Assembly: GCF_001468395.1 (NCBI RefSeq)
Contig: NZ_LNSG01000006.1
Location: 1-64,000 of the forward strand
Source: Sphingopyxis sp. H073
Lineage (GTDB): Bacteria > Pseudomonadota > Alphaproteobacteria > Sphingomonadales > Sphingomonadaceae
Reading direction: 5' to 3'
DNA length: 64,000 bases
The notes below the pieces were generated by a model. It worked only from the letters and a program-made list of their open reading frames with translations. It had not been told where the DNA came from and did not search any database. The position numbers and the translations under genes were made by a program. Positions 16,482 to 24,340 of the stretch are shown here, in pieces; within the stretch, counting starts at the first letter, position 1; every line of letters begins with the position of its first letter.

Positions 16482-17449
16482 GGGTCGGCCTTGGCTGGCG
16501 GGTAGAGCGCGAGGGTTGCCGTGGCAGCGCGGCGGACCTCGGGGTGCGGATCATCGGCCGCCATATCGGCGAGATGCGGGTGCGCCGCGGCGGGTTCGAG
16601 CGCGACGAACTCGCGCATCGCGGACCAGCGCGCCGCAAAATCCTCGCTGCGGGTCTCGGCGGCGAAGAGCGGCGCGGCGTCGCGGCGGCCGAGGTGGCGG
16701 AGCAGGGCCAGCGCCATCTGGCGGAAACTGCTGTCGCGGCGCGCGGAGGCGGCGCGGACGAGCTGGCCGCTCGCGATGTCGTAGCTGCGCACCGGAAGCG
16801 GCGACGGCGGCTGGACCGCGAGTTCGAGGAGCAGCACGTCGCGGTGCGCATCCGACAGGGTGAAGGCGGTCTGCGCGGTGTCGAGCGTCCAGACCTCATC
16901 CGCCGCGACGGCGCGCGGCGGGTCGCTGTGGCAGCGCGACGCCGCGGCGACGATGAATGCCCCCGCCACCTCGCCCGGCGTCAGCGCGACATGGTGGAAG
17001 CGGACCTTGGCGCCGCCGTCGGCAAGGATGCGGACCGCCGACCGGCCGGGAATGAAGAGCGCCTTCGTCGGCGCAGCGAAGTGCGCGGGCTGGATTTGCA
17101 ACGTCAGGCGGATCGCGCCGCGTTCGGCGAGGATGAGCCCGCCGGCCGCCTCTTCCCCGCCGACGACCCGCATCGGAACGCGCGCGAAAGGATCAGCGGC
17201 GGCCAGCGCCAACCCCGCGTCGAGGCGTTCGACCAGCCAGCCGGTATCGGCGAGCCAGGGCGTCAGAGCCGCGACGGCTTCGTCGGGCGACGCCCCAGCG
17301 GCGGAATCGATCGCAGCGACCAGGCCGCCGGGCGACGCATCTTCGGCCCGCCAGCGCGCATCGAGTTCGGCCGTCGCGGCGCGAAGACGTTGGCGGCGCA
17401 ATGCGTCTGCGCGCGGGTAATGGTCGTGACGGGACGGCTGGGCGGTCAT
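16469..17449 (-). CDS. cupin-like/HEAT protein A of the peptide locus
   Basis: A 326-residue paralogue of the next gene, with the same order of parts: helical N terminus (LTPWLADTGWLVERLDAGL), central beta region (AIRLTLQIQPAHFAAPTKALF; VRFHHVALTPGEVAG) and C-terminal HEAT-like helices (PEVRRAATATLALY). It lacks the H-x-H-N-x-H motif of its partner, so it may be a non-catalytic or substrate-binding subunit. ATG 17449, with GGAG seven bases upstream, is preferred over the TTG at 17464. A stem-loop separates it from the peptide gene. Confidence 0.6.
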   Translation of the reverse strand: MTAQPSRHDHYPRADALRRQRLRAATAELDARWRAEDASPGGLVAAIDSAAGASPDEAVAALTPWLADTGWLVERLDAGLALAAADPFARVPMRVVGGEEAAGGLILAERGAIRLTLQIQPAHFAAPTKALFIPGRSAVRILADGGAKVRFHHVALTPGEVAGAFIVAAASRCHSDPPRAVAADEVWTLDTAQTAFTLSDAHRDVLLLELAVQPPSPLPVRSYDIASGQLVRAASARRDSSFRQMALALLRHLGRRDAAPLFAAETRSEDFAARWSAMREFVALEPAAAHPHLADMAADDPHPEVRRAATATLALYPPAKADPCPA

Positions 17450-17468
17450 CGGCTGCTCCGGCAAGGGT

Positions 17469-17493
17469 GCGGGCGGCGCGATGGGCCGCCCGC
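17469..17493 (-). terminator. leaky-terminator-like stem-loop
   Basis: A perfect 9-bp stem, GCGGGCGGC (17469-17477) with GCCGCCCGC (17485-17493), lies between the peptide gene and protein A and has no T-run. Such an element would make the peptide transcript more abundant than that of the downstream enzymes, as is common in ribosomal-peptide operons. Confidence 0.55.
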
Positions 17494-17500
17494 GTCCCGA

Positions 17501-17647
17501 TCAATCGTGGATGATCATGATCACGGTCACGCCGACCTCGAACACCGAGGCGTTCGCCGAGGTGCTGTCTCCAGCGAACGATCCGAAAAGCCCGACATGG
17601 GTGTCGAGCAAAGGTAGGGCGTCGATGTCGATGGCGGGTACGTCCAT
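17501..17647 (-). CDS. 48-residue candidate precursor peptide
   Basis: A small gene with a strong ribosome site (CACAGGAGCCTCAT) before ATG 17647 and TGA at 17503-17501. The product has an acidic leader-like half, MDVPAIDIDALPLLDTH, a Gly/Ser/Ala middle (GLFGSFAGDSTSANA) and a hydrophobic beta-branched end, EVGVTVIMIIHD. It has no cysteine, no double-glycine cleavage site and no Sec signal, so it is not a lanthipeptide or lasso precursor of known type. The two paralogous proteins downstream are its likely partners. Confidence 0.6.
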   Translation of the reverse strand: MDVPAIDIDALPLLDTHVGLFGSFAGDSTSANASVFEVGVTVIMIIHD

Positions 17648-17820
17648 ATGAGGCTCCTGTGCGGGACGGCGGCGAGAGGTGCCGCCGGTGACGGGCTAGG
17701 AAAGGGCGCGGCGCGCGCACAGTTAACTTCTCGTAATTCCTCCCATGTCGCTGGTCGAAGCGCGGTTGCCCGATGGGCAGCGCCGCTTAGGGTGCGACGA
17801 TCGAAACGGAGAGAAAAGCC

Positions 17821-18774
17821 ATGCGCCGTACGATTGCCGCCACCCTTGGCATGTTGATGATGGCACCGTCGATTGCCGCCGCCGAGACCCTGCTCGTCGG
17901 CAACAAGGGCGAGGACACGTTGAGCCTGATCGCGCTCGATAGCGGCGCCGAGCTGGCGCGGGTGCCGACCGGCAAGATGCCGCACGAGATTGCGGTCTCA
18001 CCCGACGGGAAGCAGGCGGCGGTCGTGGCCTATGGTGCGACGACGATCGACATCGTCGACATTGCGAAGCGAGTGAAGCTGCGGACGATCGACCTCAGCC
18101 CGAACCAGCGGCCGCACGGCCTGCTGTGGCTCAGTGACGGGCGACTCGTGGCAACGGCCGAGGGGAGCCAGTCGGTCGCGGTGATCGCGCCGGGTGGGAC
18201 GGTGACGTCGATCGCGACAGGACAACAGGGCACGCACATGATCGTCGTCGCGCCCGACAATCGCACCGCCTACACCGCCAATATCGCGTCGGGGACGGTG
18301 AGCGTGCTCGACCTCGCCGCGGGCAAGAAGCTGCGCGACCTCGCCGTGGGCGGCAAGCCCGAGGGATTGTCGCTGACGAAGGGCGGGCGCGAGCTGTGGG
18401 TCGGCGACCTGTCGGCGCCGCGCGTGCAGGTGTGGGATACGGTGAAGGGCGAGAAGATCACCGAACTGGCGGTCGATCCGGTCGCGATCCGCGTGCTGGC
18501 GAGCCCCGACGGCAAATGGGTCGCGACGAGCAATATCGGCAAGGGCACGATCAGCCTGTTCGACGCCGAAACGCGCGCGCCTGTAAAGGTGATCGCGGTG
18601 TCGGAAGGCGATGCGGCGCGGCAGGTTACCTTGCTGTGGAGCCGCGATTCAAAGCGGCTCTACGCGGCCGAAACGGGGGTCGACAAGGTCGCGGAGATTG
18701 ATGTCGCTACGGGAAAGGTGCTGCGGCGGATCGCGGCAGGGACGAATGGCGACGGACTGGCGATCGCGCCCTGA
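17821..18774 (+). CDS. periplasmic YVTN beta-propeller protein
   Basis: A 317-residue protein with a signal peptide (MRRTIAATLGMLMMAPSIAAA) and about seven repeats of the YVTN/YncE propeller. Examples are VPTGKMPHEIAVSPDGKQAAV, broken by short loops, and IVVAPDNRTAYTANIASG. Such propellers bind ligands or partners in the periplasm. Nothing in the sequence shows a metal site. It is divergent from the 48-residue peptide gene, sharing a spacer of about 170 bp. Confidence 0.85.
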   Translation: MRRTIAATLGMLMMAPSIAAAETLLVGNKGEDTLSLIALDSGAELARVPTGKMPHEIAVSPDGKQAAVVAYGATTIDIVDIAKRVKLRTIDLSPNQRPHGLLWLSDGRLVATAEGSQSVAVIAPGGTVTSIATGQQGTHMIVVAPDNRTAYTANIASGTVSVLDLAAGKKLRDLAVGGKPEGLSLTKGGRELWVGDLSAPRVQVWDTVKGEKITELAVDPVAIRVLASPDGKWVATSNIGKGTISLFDAETRAPVKVIAVSEGDAARQVTLLWSRDSKRLYAAETGVDKVAEIDVATGKVLRRIAAGTNGDGLAIAP

Positions 18775-18780
18775 CCTTTT

Positions 18781-19185
18781 CTAGCGCCGCTCCCAAAAGT
18801 CGAACACCGCCTGTTGCTGCTCGCGGATGAAACGCGCCGCGGCGGCGCCTTCCCATGGCCCGTCATAGCCGAGGAGCAGCGCGGTGCCGCCAACCCACCA
18901 GCCCTGCCCTGGCAGCCGGTCGCTCTCGCGCACCACCAGCACGGCGAGGTCGGGCTCGCCGTCGATCGCGCAAAGCCGGTCGACCTCTTCGAGCGTGCGG
19001 CAGACCGCGCGCATCTTGGGGCGCGTGAAGCGGAAACCGAGGTCGCCGAGCAGTTCGGAATAGCTGACGCTGCGTCCCTCGCGTGCAGCCTCGGTCAGGA
19101 TCGCGCGGATCCGCGGCGCATCGCCGAGTGCGCCGACGTCCGCCGCGCTTTCGGCGGCACCTAGGCCCCGGTCTTTGGCGGCCAT
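18781..19185 (-). CDS. uncharacterised protein, winged-helix-like N half
   Basis: A 134-residue protein whose N half (RIRAILTEAAREGRSVSYSE, then LGDLGFRF and RAVCRTLEEVDRL) looks like the small winged-helix fold found in MGMT-type and related domains. The rest contains PDLAVLVVRESDRLPGQGWWVG, a motif I have seen only in hypothetical proteins. ATG 19185 would overlap the end of the upstream gene by 25 bp, and no ribosome site is visible, so translation may be coupled and the start is uncertain. Confidence 0.6.
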   Translation of the reverse strand: MAAKDRGLGAAESAADVGALGDAPRIRAILTEAAREGRSVSYSELLGDLGFRFTRPKMRAVCRTLEEVDRLCAIDGEPDLAVLVVRESDRLPGQGWWVGGTALLLGYDGPWEGAAAARFIREQQQAVFDFWERR

Positions 19186-19976
19186 GGAAGGAAGCCCGAG
19201 GTGCGCTGGACATAGTCGGCATAGCCGGGGCGGCTCTTGTGCAGCTCCCGCTCGAGCAGCGCCTTGCCCGACCAGCGGGTGAGCGTGAAGGTGAGGAAGA
19301 TCGGGCCGATGACGGTGGCGAGCGCGATGCCCCAGCCCATGTCGGCGGCGATCAGCCACAGCCCCCACCAGGTCAGCGCATCGCCGAAATAATTGGGGTG
19401 GCGCGTGTAGCGCCAGAGCCCGGTATCGAGCACGCGGCCCTTGTTCGCCGGATCGCGGCGGAAGGCGTTCAGTTGCGCGTCGCCGATGCTCTCGAACGCG
19501 ATTCCCGCGAGCGCGATCGCGGCGCCCGCCCAGGCGAGCGGGCCGGCCGCATGGCTCATCGTCGCGCTCGCCCAGATGCCGAGCTGCGCGGGCAGACAGG
19601 TGATGAAAAGCAAGGGCGCCTGCATCAGGAATACCATCACCAGCGCCGCGACGGGCCAGTTCCAGCCGCGCTGCTTCATGACGCCGCCCAAAATCTTCGC
19701 ATAGCGCGGATCCTCGCCATGCGCGCGCCAGCGCAGGAACAGATGGATCGCAAGCCGCAGCCCCCAGAGCGTCACGAGCCCGAGGAGCAACTGTGCATGC
19801 ACGCCCTCGACGCCGACCTGCAACGCGCTGCCCCATGCGAGCAGCACCATGCCGAACGCCCAGAAGGCGTCGATGAACGAGACGTCGCGGATCGCGACGG
19901 CGATGCCCCACAGGATCAGGATCACCGCAATCAGCCCGGCAAAATTGAGACCGAGCAGCGTCAGCCCTTCGCTCAT
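19161..19976 (-). CDS. DUF1295 membrane methyltransferase/reductase-like protein
   Basis: A 271-residue polytopic membrane protein of the DUF1295 family, related to the C-terminal region of steroid 5-alpha-reductases and isoprenylcysteine methyltransferases. The family signature is visible as TGLWRYTRHPNYFGDALTWWG, split by the conserved R-HPNYFG core. About seven hydrophobic segments are seen. Start 19976 follows AAGGAGCGCACCG. It lies 11 bp after an acyltransferase gene, so a lipid-modifying role is likely, but the substrate is unknown. Confidence 0.85.
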   Translation of the reverse strand: MSEGLTLLGLNFAGLIAVILILWGIAVAIRDVSFIDAFWAFGMVLLAWGSALQVGVEGVHAQLLLGLVTLWGLRLAIHLFLRWRAHGEDPRYAKILGGVMKQRGWNWPVAALVMVFLMQAPLLFITCLPAQLGIWASATMSHAAGPLAWAGAAIALAGIAFESIGDAQLNAFRRDPANKGRVLDTGLWRYTRHPNYFGDALTWWGLWLIAADMGWGIALATVIGPIFLTFTLTRWSGKALLERELHKSRPGYADYVQRTSGFLPWPPKTGA

Positions 19977-19987
19977 CGGTGCGCTCC

Positions 19988-20605
19988 TTATGCCTCGTCG
20001 CTTCCCAATATATCGTCGATCGAACGCACCGCGCGCTCGGGGAATTTCGGGATACATCCCTTATAGACGTCGAACACCTTCATCATGTCGGCGCGAAAGT
20101 CGCCCGTCGGCCAGATCAGCGGCCCGAGCCCGCCGGTCTTGCTGCCATAATCCATCAGCCCGACGACCATCGGGACCTTGGCCGCCATCGCGATCTGGTA
20201 AAAGCCGGTGCGCCATTTCTTCGCCTTGCCGCGCGTCCCTTCGGGCGCGACGGTCAGCATGAATTCGGCGCGGCGCGCAAATTCGTCGGCCATCTGCTGA
20301 ACGACGTTGCTCGCATGGCGGCGGTCGACGGGCACGCCCCCCATCTGTTTCATGAAGCCGCCGATCGGCCATCGGAACAGCGACAGCTTGCCCATGAAAT
20401 GCGGGCGCACGCCCAGGTCGGCGGTGAGCCCCAGATAATTCACGAAATCCCAGTTGCTGGTATGCGGCGCGGCGATGATGATGAAGCGCCGGGGCTCGGG
20501 AACCTCGCCCACCGCCTTCCAGCCGCGCAGCCGGTAGAGCAGCAGCAGCAGGCGCCGCACGGCGCGCGCCACCAGTCCCGGCGGATCGTCTTCGATGCTC
20601 GTCAA
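19988..20605 (-). CDS. PlsC-like acyltransferase
   Basis: A 205-residue member of the glycerolipid acyltransferase superfamily. The HX4D catalytic motif is PHTSNWDF, and the acceptor-site motif is APEGTRG. No Met fits upstream. TTG 20605, preceded by GGGAGAGAA, gives the best start, and the much longer frame upstream runs into the promoter of the divergent peptidase. It heads the unit with the DUF1295 gene. The acyl donor and acceptor cannot be read from the sequence. Confidence 0.85.
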   Translation of the reverse strand: MTSIEDDPPGLVARAVRRLLLLLYRLRGWKAVGEVPEPRRFIIIAAPHTSNWDFVNYLGLTADLGVRPHFMGKLSLFRWPIGGFMKQMGGVPVDRRHASNVVQQMADEFARRAEFMLTVAPEGTRGKAKKWRTGFYQIAMAAKVPMVVGLMDYGSKTGGLGPLIWPTGDFRADMMKVFDVYKGCIPKFPERAVRSIDDILGSDEA

Positions 20606-20711
20606 AATTCTCTCCCTGCCCCGCACTTGCGCGAAAGCCGCGCCCCGCGCAAGCGGCTTGCGGGCCGCGCTGCTTTCTGCTCCCTTCGCCTCGACAGGGG
20701 AGACGAGCCGC

Positions 20712-22124
20712 ATGAAAACGCTGACCGCATTGCTGACCTCCATGCTGCTGGTTGCGGCACCCGCCGCGGCGAAGGAGGCGCCGCCGCGCCCCGACCAGAT
20801 CGCCTTCCGCGACATCTATAAGGAACTCGTCGAAACCAACACGACACTGTCGTCGGGCAGTTGCACGCTCGCCGCGCAGCGGATGCTCAAACGCTTTCAG
20901 GCGGCGGAGTTTCCGGGCGACCAGCTCATCCTGTTCATGGAAGAAGGGCACCGCGAGGAAGGCGGGCTCGCGGTCGTATATCCGGGCACGAACCCGAAGG
21001 CGAAAGCGATCCTGCTCGTCGCGCACATCGACGTCGTCGAGGCGAAGCGCGAGGATTGGGAGCGCGATCCCTTCACGCTGATCGAGGAGGACGGCTATTT
21101 CTATGGCCGCGGCACGTTGGACGACAAGGCGCAGGCGGCGGTGTGGGTCGATACGCTGCTGCGTTTCAAGAAAGAGGGCTACAAGCCGAAGCGCACCGTG
21201 AAGCTCGCGCTCACCTGCGGCGAGGAGACCAATGGCGCGTTCAACGGGGTCGAGTGGCTCGCCGCGAACAAGCGCGACCTGATCGACGCCGAATTCGCGC
21301 TGAACGAAGGCGGCGGCGGCGACAGCGACGGCAAGGGGAAAGTGCTCGGCCAGTCGGTGCAGGTCGGCGAGAAGACCTTCGCCAACTTCCGCCTCGAAAC
21401 GCGCAACCCCGGCGGGCACAGTTCGGTGCCGGTGCGCGACAATGCGATCTACCAGCTCGCGCGAGCGCTGACGAAGATCGACGAACATGAATTTCCGGTC
21501 GAAATGACCGACACGACGCGGCGCTTCTTCACCGAGGCCGGGGCCGCCCGCGGCGACGCGATCGGCGCGGCGATGGTCGCGCTGGCGAAGAACCCGGCGG
21601 ACAAGACCGCCGAGGCGGTCGTCAACACCGACCGCTTCCTGCACGGCAATATCCGCACCACCTGCGTCGCGACCTTGCTCGATGGCGGCCATGCGCCGAA
21701 CGCGCTGCCGCAGCGCGCCGGGGCGAACGTCAATTGCCGCATCTTCCCCGGCCACAGCATCGAGAGCATTCGCGACGAGCTGATGAGGGTGATCGGCGAT
21801 CCCGGCGTCACGATCACGCAGCTGCCGCCGAAGCGCCCCACCCCGCCGCAGCCGCCGCTCGATCCCAAGATCATCGGACCGATGGAAAAGCTGGTCGCGA
21901 AGTACTGGCCGGGGCTGAAGGTCATCCCGTCGATGGCGAACGGCTATACCGACGCGACCTTCCTCGGCGCCGCGGGCATCCCGACCTATGGCATTCCCGG
22001 CATCTGGGGCGATCCCGACGGCAATGGCGTCCACGGGCTCAACGAGCGGATCGAGGTGAAATCGCTCTATGTCGGGCGCGACTTCATGTTCGACCTGGTG
22101 AAGGCCTATGCCAGCAAGCCCTAA
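20712..22124 (+). CDS. secreted M20 family metallopeptidase
   Basis: A 470-residue zinc peptidase with signal peptide MKTLTALLTSMLLVAAPAAA. The metal and catalytic positions of M20/M25/M40 enzymes are all visible: AHIDVVEA (His and following Asp), GTLDDKAQ (bridging Asp), CGEETNG (catalytic and metal Glu) and LNEGGGGD. The dimerisation domain (NPGGHSSVP) is intact. It should cleave small peptides or N-acyl amino acids in the periplasm. Its stop overlaps by four bases (CTAA) that of the convergent ferredoxin reductase. Confidence 0.93.
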   Translation: MKTLTALLTSMLLVAAPAAAKEAPPRPDQIAFRDIYKELVETNTTLSSGSCTLAAQRMLKRFQAAEFPGDQLILFMEEGHREEGGLAVVYPGTNPKAKAILLVAHIDVVEAKREDWERDPFTLIEEDGYFYGRGTLDDKAQAAVWVDTLLRFKKEGYKPKRTVKLALTCGEETNGAFNGVEWLAANKRDLIDAEFALNEGGGGDSDGKGKVLGQSVQVGEKTFANFRLETRNPGGHSSVPVRDNAIYQLARALTKIDEHEFPVEMTDTTRRFFTEAGAARGDAIGAAMVALAKNPADKTAEAVVNTDRFLHGNIRTTCVATLLDGGHAPNALPQRAGANVNCRIFPGHSIESIRDELMRVIGDPGVTITQLPPKRPTPPQPPLDPKIIGPMEKLVAKYWPGLKVIPSMANGYTDATFLGAAGIPTYGIPGIWGDPDGNGVHGLNERIEVKSLYVGRDFMFDLVKAYASKP

Positions 22125-22939
22125 CCGACGAAAGCGCGTTCGATCACGAAGTCGCCGGGCGCGGCGTTCGATCCTTCCTTGAAGCCGAGCGCGGCGAAGC
22201 GCGCCTGCAGGTCGCGGATCATCGCCATGCTGCCGCACATCATGATGCGGTCGCTTGCCGGGTCGAAATGATGCGGGCCGGTCAAAGGCGGGCCGAACAG
22301 CCGGGCATTGTCGATCAGCGCGTCGATACGGCCTTCGTTGCGGAAGGGCTGGCGCGTCACGGTCGGCAGATAGTGGAACTGCAGCAACGCCTGATCCCGC
22401 ACCAGCGGATCGCCCGCGAGCTGGCTTTCGAGCTCTTCGCGGAAGGCGAGGTCGCTGACCTGCCGGACACAATGGACGAGCACGATCTGGCTGAAACGGT
22501 CGTAAATGTCGGGATCGCGTGCGAGGCTGAGGAAGGGCGCGAGGCCGGTGCCGGTCGCGAGCAGGAAAAGCCGCTTGCCGGGCAGCAGCGCATCGGCGAC
22601 GAGCGTACCCGTCGGCTTGCGGCCGAGATAGACGGGGTCGCCGGGCTGGATCTTCTGCAACCGCGAGGTCAACGGGCCGTCGGGCACCTTGATCGACAGA
22701 AATTCGAGCTCGTCCGACCAGGCGGGGCTGGCGATCGAATAGGCGCGCAGCAGCGGCCGCCCCTCGCCGCCCGGCAGGCCGATCATCACGAACTCACCCG
22801 AGCGGAAGCGGAAACTCGCCGGGCGGCTGATCGAGAAGCTGAACAGATGGTCGTTCCAGTGGCGGAGGCGCAGCACCTCCTCGACAGTCAGCGAGGCGGA
22901 GGGGGCCAGCTTGGCGGCGGCGGCGATACGGTCACTCAT
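22121..22939 (-). CDS. fpr: ferredoxin--NADP reductase
   Basis: A 272-residue flavoenzyme that moves electrons between NADPH and ferredoxin or flavodoxin. Visible are the FAD motif LLRAYSIASPAW (RxYS), the pyrophosphate loop TSRL, the NADP motif LLATGTGLAPFLS, and the C-terminal FVIERAFVG ending typical of bacterial Fpr. GTG 22942 is an alternative start. Both overlap the stop of the preceding small gene, so translation is probably coupled. An iron-type operator lies upstream of the pair. Confidence 0.92.
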   Translation of the reverse strand: MSDRIAAAAKLAPSASLTVEEVLRLRHWNDHLFSFSISRPASFRFRSGEFVMIGLPGGEGRPLLRAYSIASPAWSDELEFLSIKVPDGPLTSRLQKIQPGDPVYLGRKPTGTLVADALLPGKRLFLLATGTGLAPFLSLARDPDIYDRFSQIVLVHCVRQVSDLAFREELESQLAGDPLVRDQALLQFHYLPTVTRQPFRNEGRIDALIDNARLFGPPLTGPHHFDPASDRIMMCGSMAMIRDLQARFAALGFKEGSNAAPGDFVIERAFVG

Positions 22940-23172
22940 CACTTTGAACTTTCCTGACAGGTCATGGCACCGGCCGCGAGGACCGGCATGTCGAACCCCG
23001 CCGCGATCAACCGGCGGGCCCTGGTTTCCATCGCCTTCGCGATCGGGCCGACGCTGTCACCGTCGGCGAGCAGCGCGCGTGTCGCGCATGCCCGGGCACC
23101 CTCCCCAAGCGAAAACCGGTGCCCGAGTCCAAGCAGAATTGCTTGATCCTCTGAAATCTGGAGGCATGGCAT
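22939..23172 (-). CDS. 77-residue protein coupled to fpr
   Basis: A small gene whose stop (TGA 22941-22939) overlaps the start of fpr. The product starts MPCLQISEDQAILLGLGHRF and has three Cys (positions 3, 29 and 72) in no known metal motif. The longer frame from 23253 would include the promoter palindrome, so ATG 23172 is preferred. No clear ribosome site is seen. It is not recognised. Coupling to fpr suggests a role in iron or redox metabolism. Confidence 0.5.
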   Translation of the reverse strand: MPCLQISEDQAILLGLGHRFSLGEGARACATRALLADGDSVGPIAKAMETRARRLIAAGFDMPVLAAGAMTCQESSK

Positions 23173-23211
23173 CGGCGCGAGCGCGAGTTGCCGGACCGCG
23201 CCGTGGGCGGG

Positions 23212-23243
23212 CTTATATGTTATTGCGAGGTATTTGCAATAAC
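23212..23243 (-). promoter_or_regulatory. promoter with Fur-like palindrome
   Basis: The perfect inverted repeat GTTATTGC (23219-23226) and GCAATAAC (23236-23243) has a 9-bp spacer. Its core, TGCGA-N5-TTGCA, resembles Fur boxes of alphaproteobacteria. On the minus strand it overlaps a -35 TTGCAA (23239-23234) and adjoins a -10 TATAAG (23217-23212), so binding would block transcription of the small gene and fpr. Confidence 0.6.
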
Positions 23244-23364
23244 AAGGCGTCACGCGTTGAAATTCCGATGTGGCGGCGCTGCAGGAGATCGGGGCGGCCG
23301 CGAAACTCGGCGATTGCCCCGCCCTCCCCCGCGCGGCATGATGGCGGCAGGGGGACAGGGACCG

Positions 23365-24339
23365 ATGCCGGCGCAGGTGTTCATCAGCTATTCGTCAAAA
23401 GACCGGACGATCGCGAACATGCTGTGCGCGCTGCTCGAGGAACGCGGGCATCGCTGCTGGATCGCGCCGCGCGATATCGTGCCCGGGACGTCGTGGGGCG
23501 AGGCGATCATCGATGCGCTCAAATCCTCGACCCTCTTTGTCCTCGTCTTCTCGCGCCACGCCAATGAGTCGCCGCAGATATTGCGCGAGGTCGAGCGCGC
23601 GGTGCACCTTGGCCTGCCGATCCTCCCCTTCCGCATCGAGGATGTGATGCCCGAACGCAGCCTCGAATATTTCATGAGCGTGCCGCACTGGTTCGACGCG
23701 CTGTCGCCGCCGGTCGAGGATCATGTCGACAAGCTGGCCGACGTTGTCGCGATGCTGATCGCGGGGCCGAAGACCGGCTATGTCCCCGGCAAGCCGCGCG
23801 GGGCGAAGCGGCTGTCGTGGAACAACGGGCTGGTGCGCGCGGTCGCGGGCGGGGCGGCGCTCGCGGTGTTGCTGCTCGCCGCGTGGCTCGGGGGGCTGGC
23901 GCCGCCCGCCTCGCCGGTCGGCTGGATCGCGGCGTTGCTTGCGCTCGCGATCCCGGCCGGCGTCGCCGGGAGTGGCCAGGTGACATGGTGGACGACGCGC
24001 GCCATGCGGGGGGCACTGCTTGCCCTGCTGCTCGTCGCAGCGGGCGTCTATGGCTGGGCGTCGTCGTCCTATGTCATCGCGGGCGAGCAGGGCGCGCCGC
24101 TGGTGCGTGGCACCGAATGCACGCTGGATGCGAAGCTGGTGTATGAAAGCGAATGCCCCGACCTGCCGTCGGACGCGCTCGCCGACGCCGCCTATGATCC
24201 GGCGACGCTGTGGACCGCGGCGTCGATCGGGCGCGTGAAATGGATGCTGGGGGGAAGCTGGGGGTTGATCGCCGCAGCCGCCAGCCTGCTCGTGACGGGC
24301 TGGCTGGGCGGGCCGCGGCGGCTGAAACAGGAGGGTTGA
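23365..24339 (+). CDS. TIR-domain protein with membrane C terminus
   Basis: A 324-residue protein. Residues 1-130 are a TIR domain: AQVFISYSSKDRTIANML, then HRCWIAPRDIVPG and SWGEAIIDALKSS. The Glu of LREVERAV is placed like the catalytic Glu of TIR NADases. After a short linker come four hydrophobic segments (about 153-176, 184-202, 212-230 and 297-318) and an extracytoplasmic loop with two Cys. It may be a signalling or defence protein, or simply a TIR-2 adaptor. It is followed after one base by a gene for a secreted protein. Confidence 0.85.
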   Translation: MPAQVFISYSSKDRTIANMLCALLEERGHRCWIAPRDIVPGTSWGEAIIDALKSSTLFVLVFSRHANESPQILREVERAVHLGLPILPFRIEDVMPERSLEYFMSVPHWFDALSPPVEDHVDKLADVVAMLIAGPKTGYVPGKPRGAKRLSWNNGLVRAVAGGAALAVLLLAAWLGGLAPPASPVGWIAALLALAIPAGVAGSGQVTWWTTRAMRGALLALLLVAAGVYGWASSSYVIAGEQGAPLVRGTECTLDAKLVYESECPDLPSDALADAAYDPATLWTAASIGRVKWMLGGSWGLIAAAASLLVTGWLGGPRRLKQEG

Positions 24340-24340
24340 G

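Noticed and set aside
17449-17464. TTG start for cupin/HEAT protein A
   Set aside because: ATG 17449 has GGAG at good spacing, and the TTG would cover that site.
20061-22472. Very long minus-strand open frame of about 800 codons
   Set aside because: It is antisense to the M20 peptidase and spans parts of two other genes. Its composition is Arg/Ala-rich noise.
23188-23364. Longer N terminus for the TIR protein
   Set aside because: It would include the promoter palindrome region and Arg-rich noise. ATG 23365 has the ribosome site and the family start.
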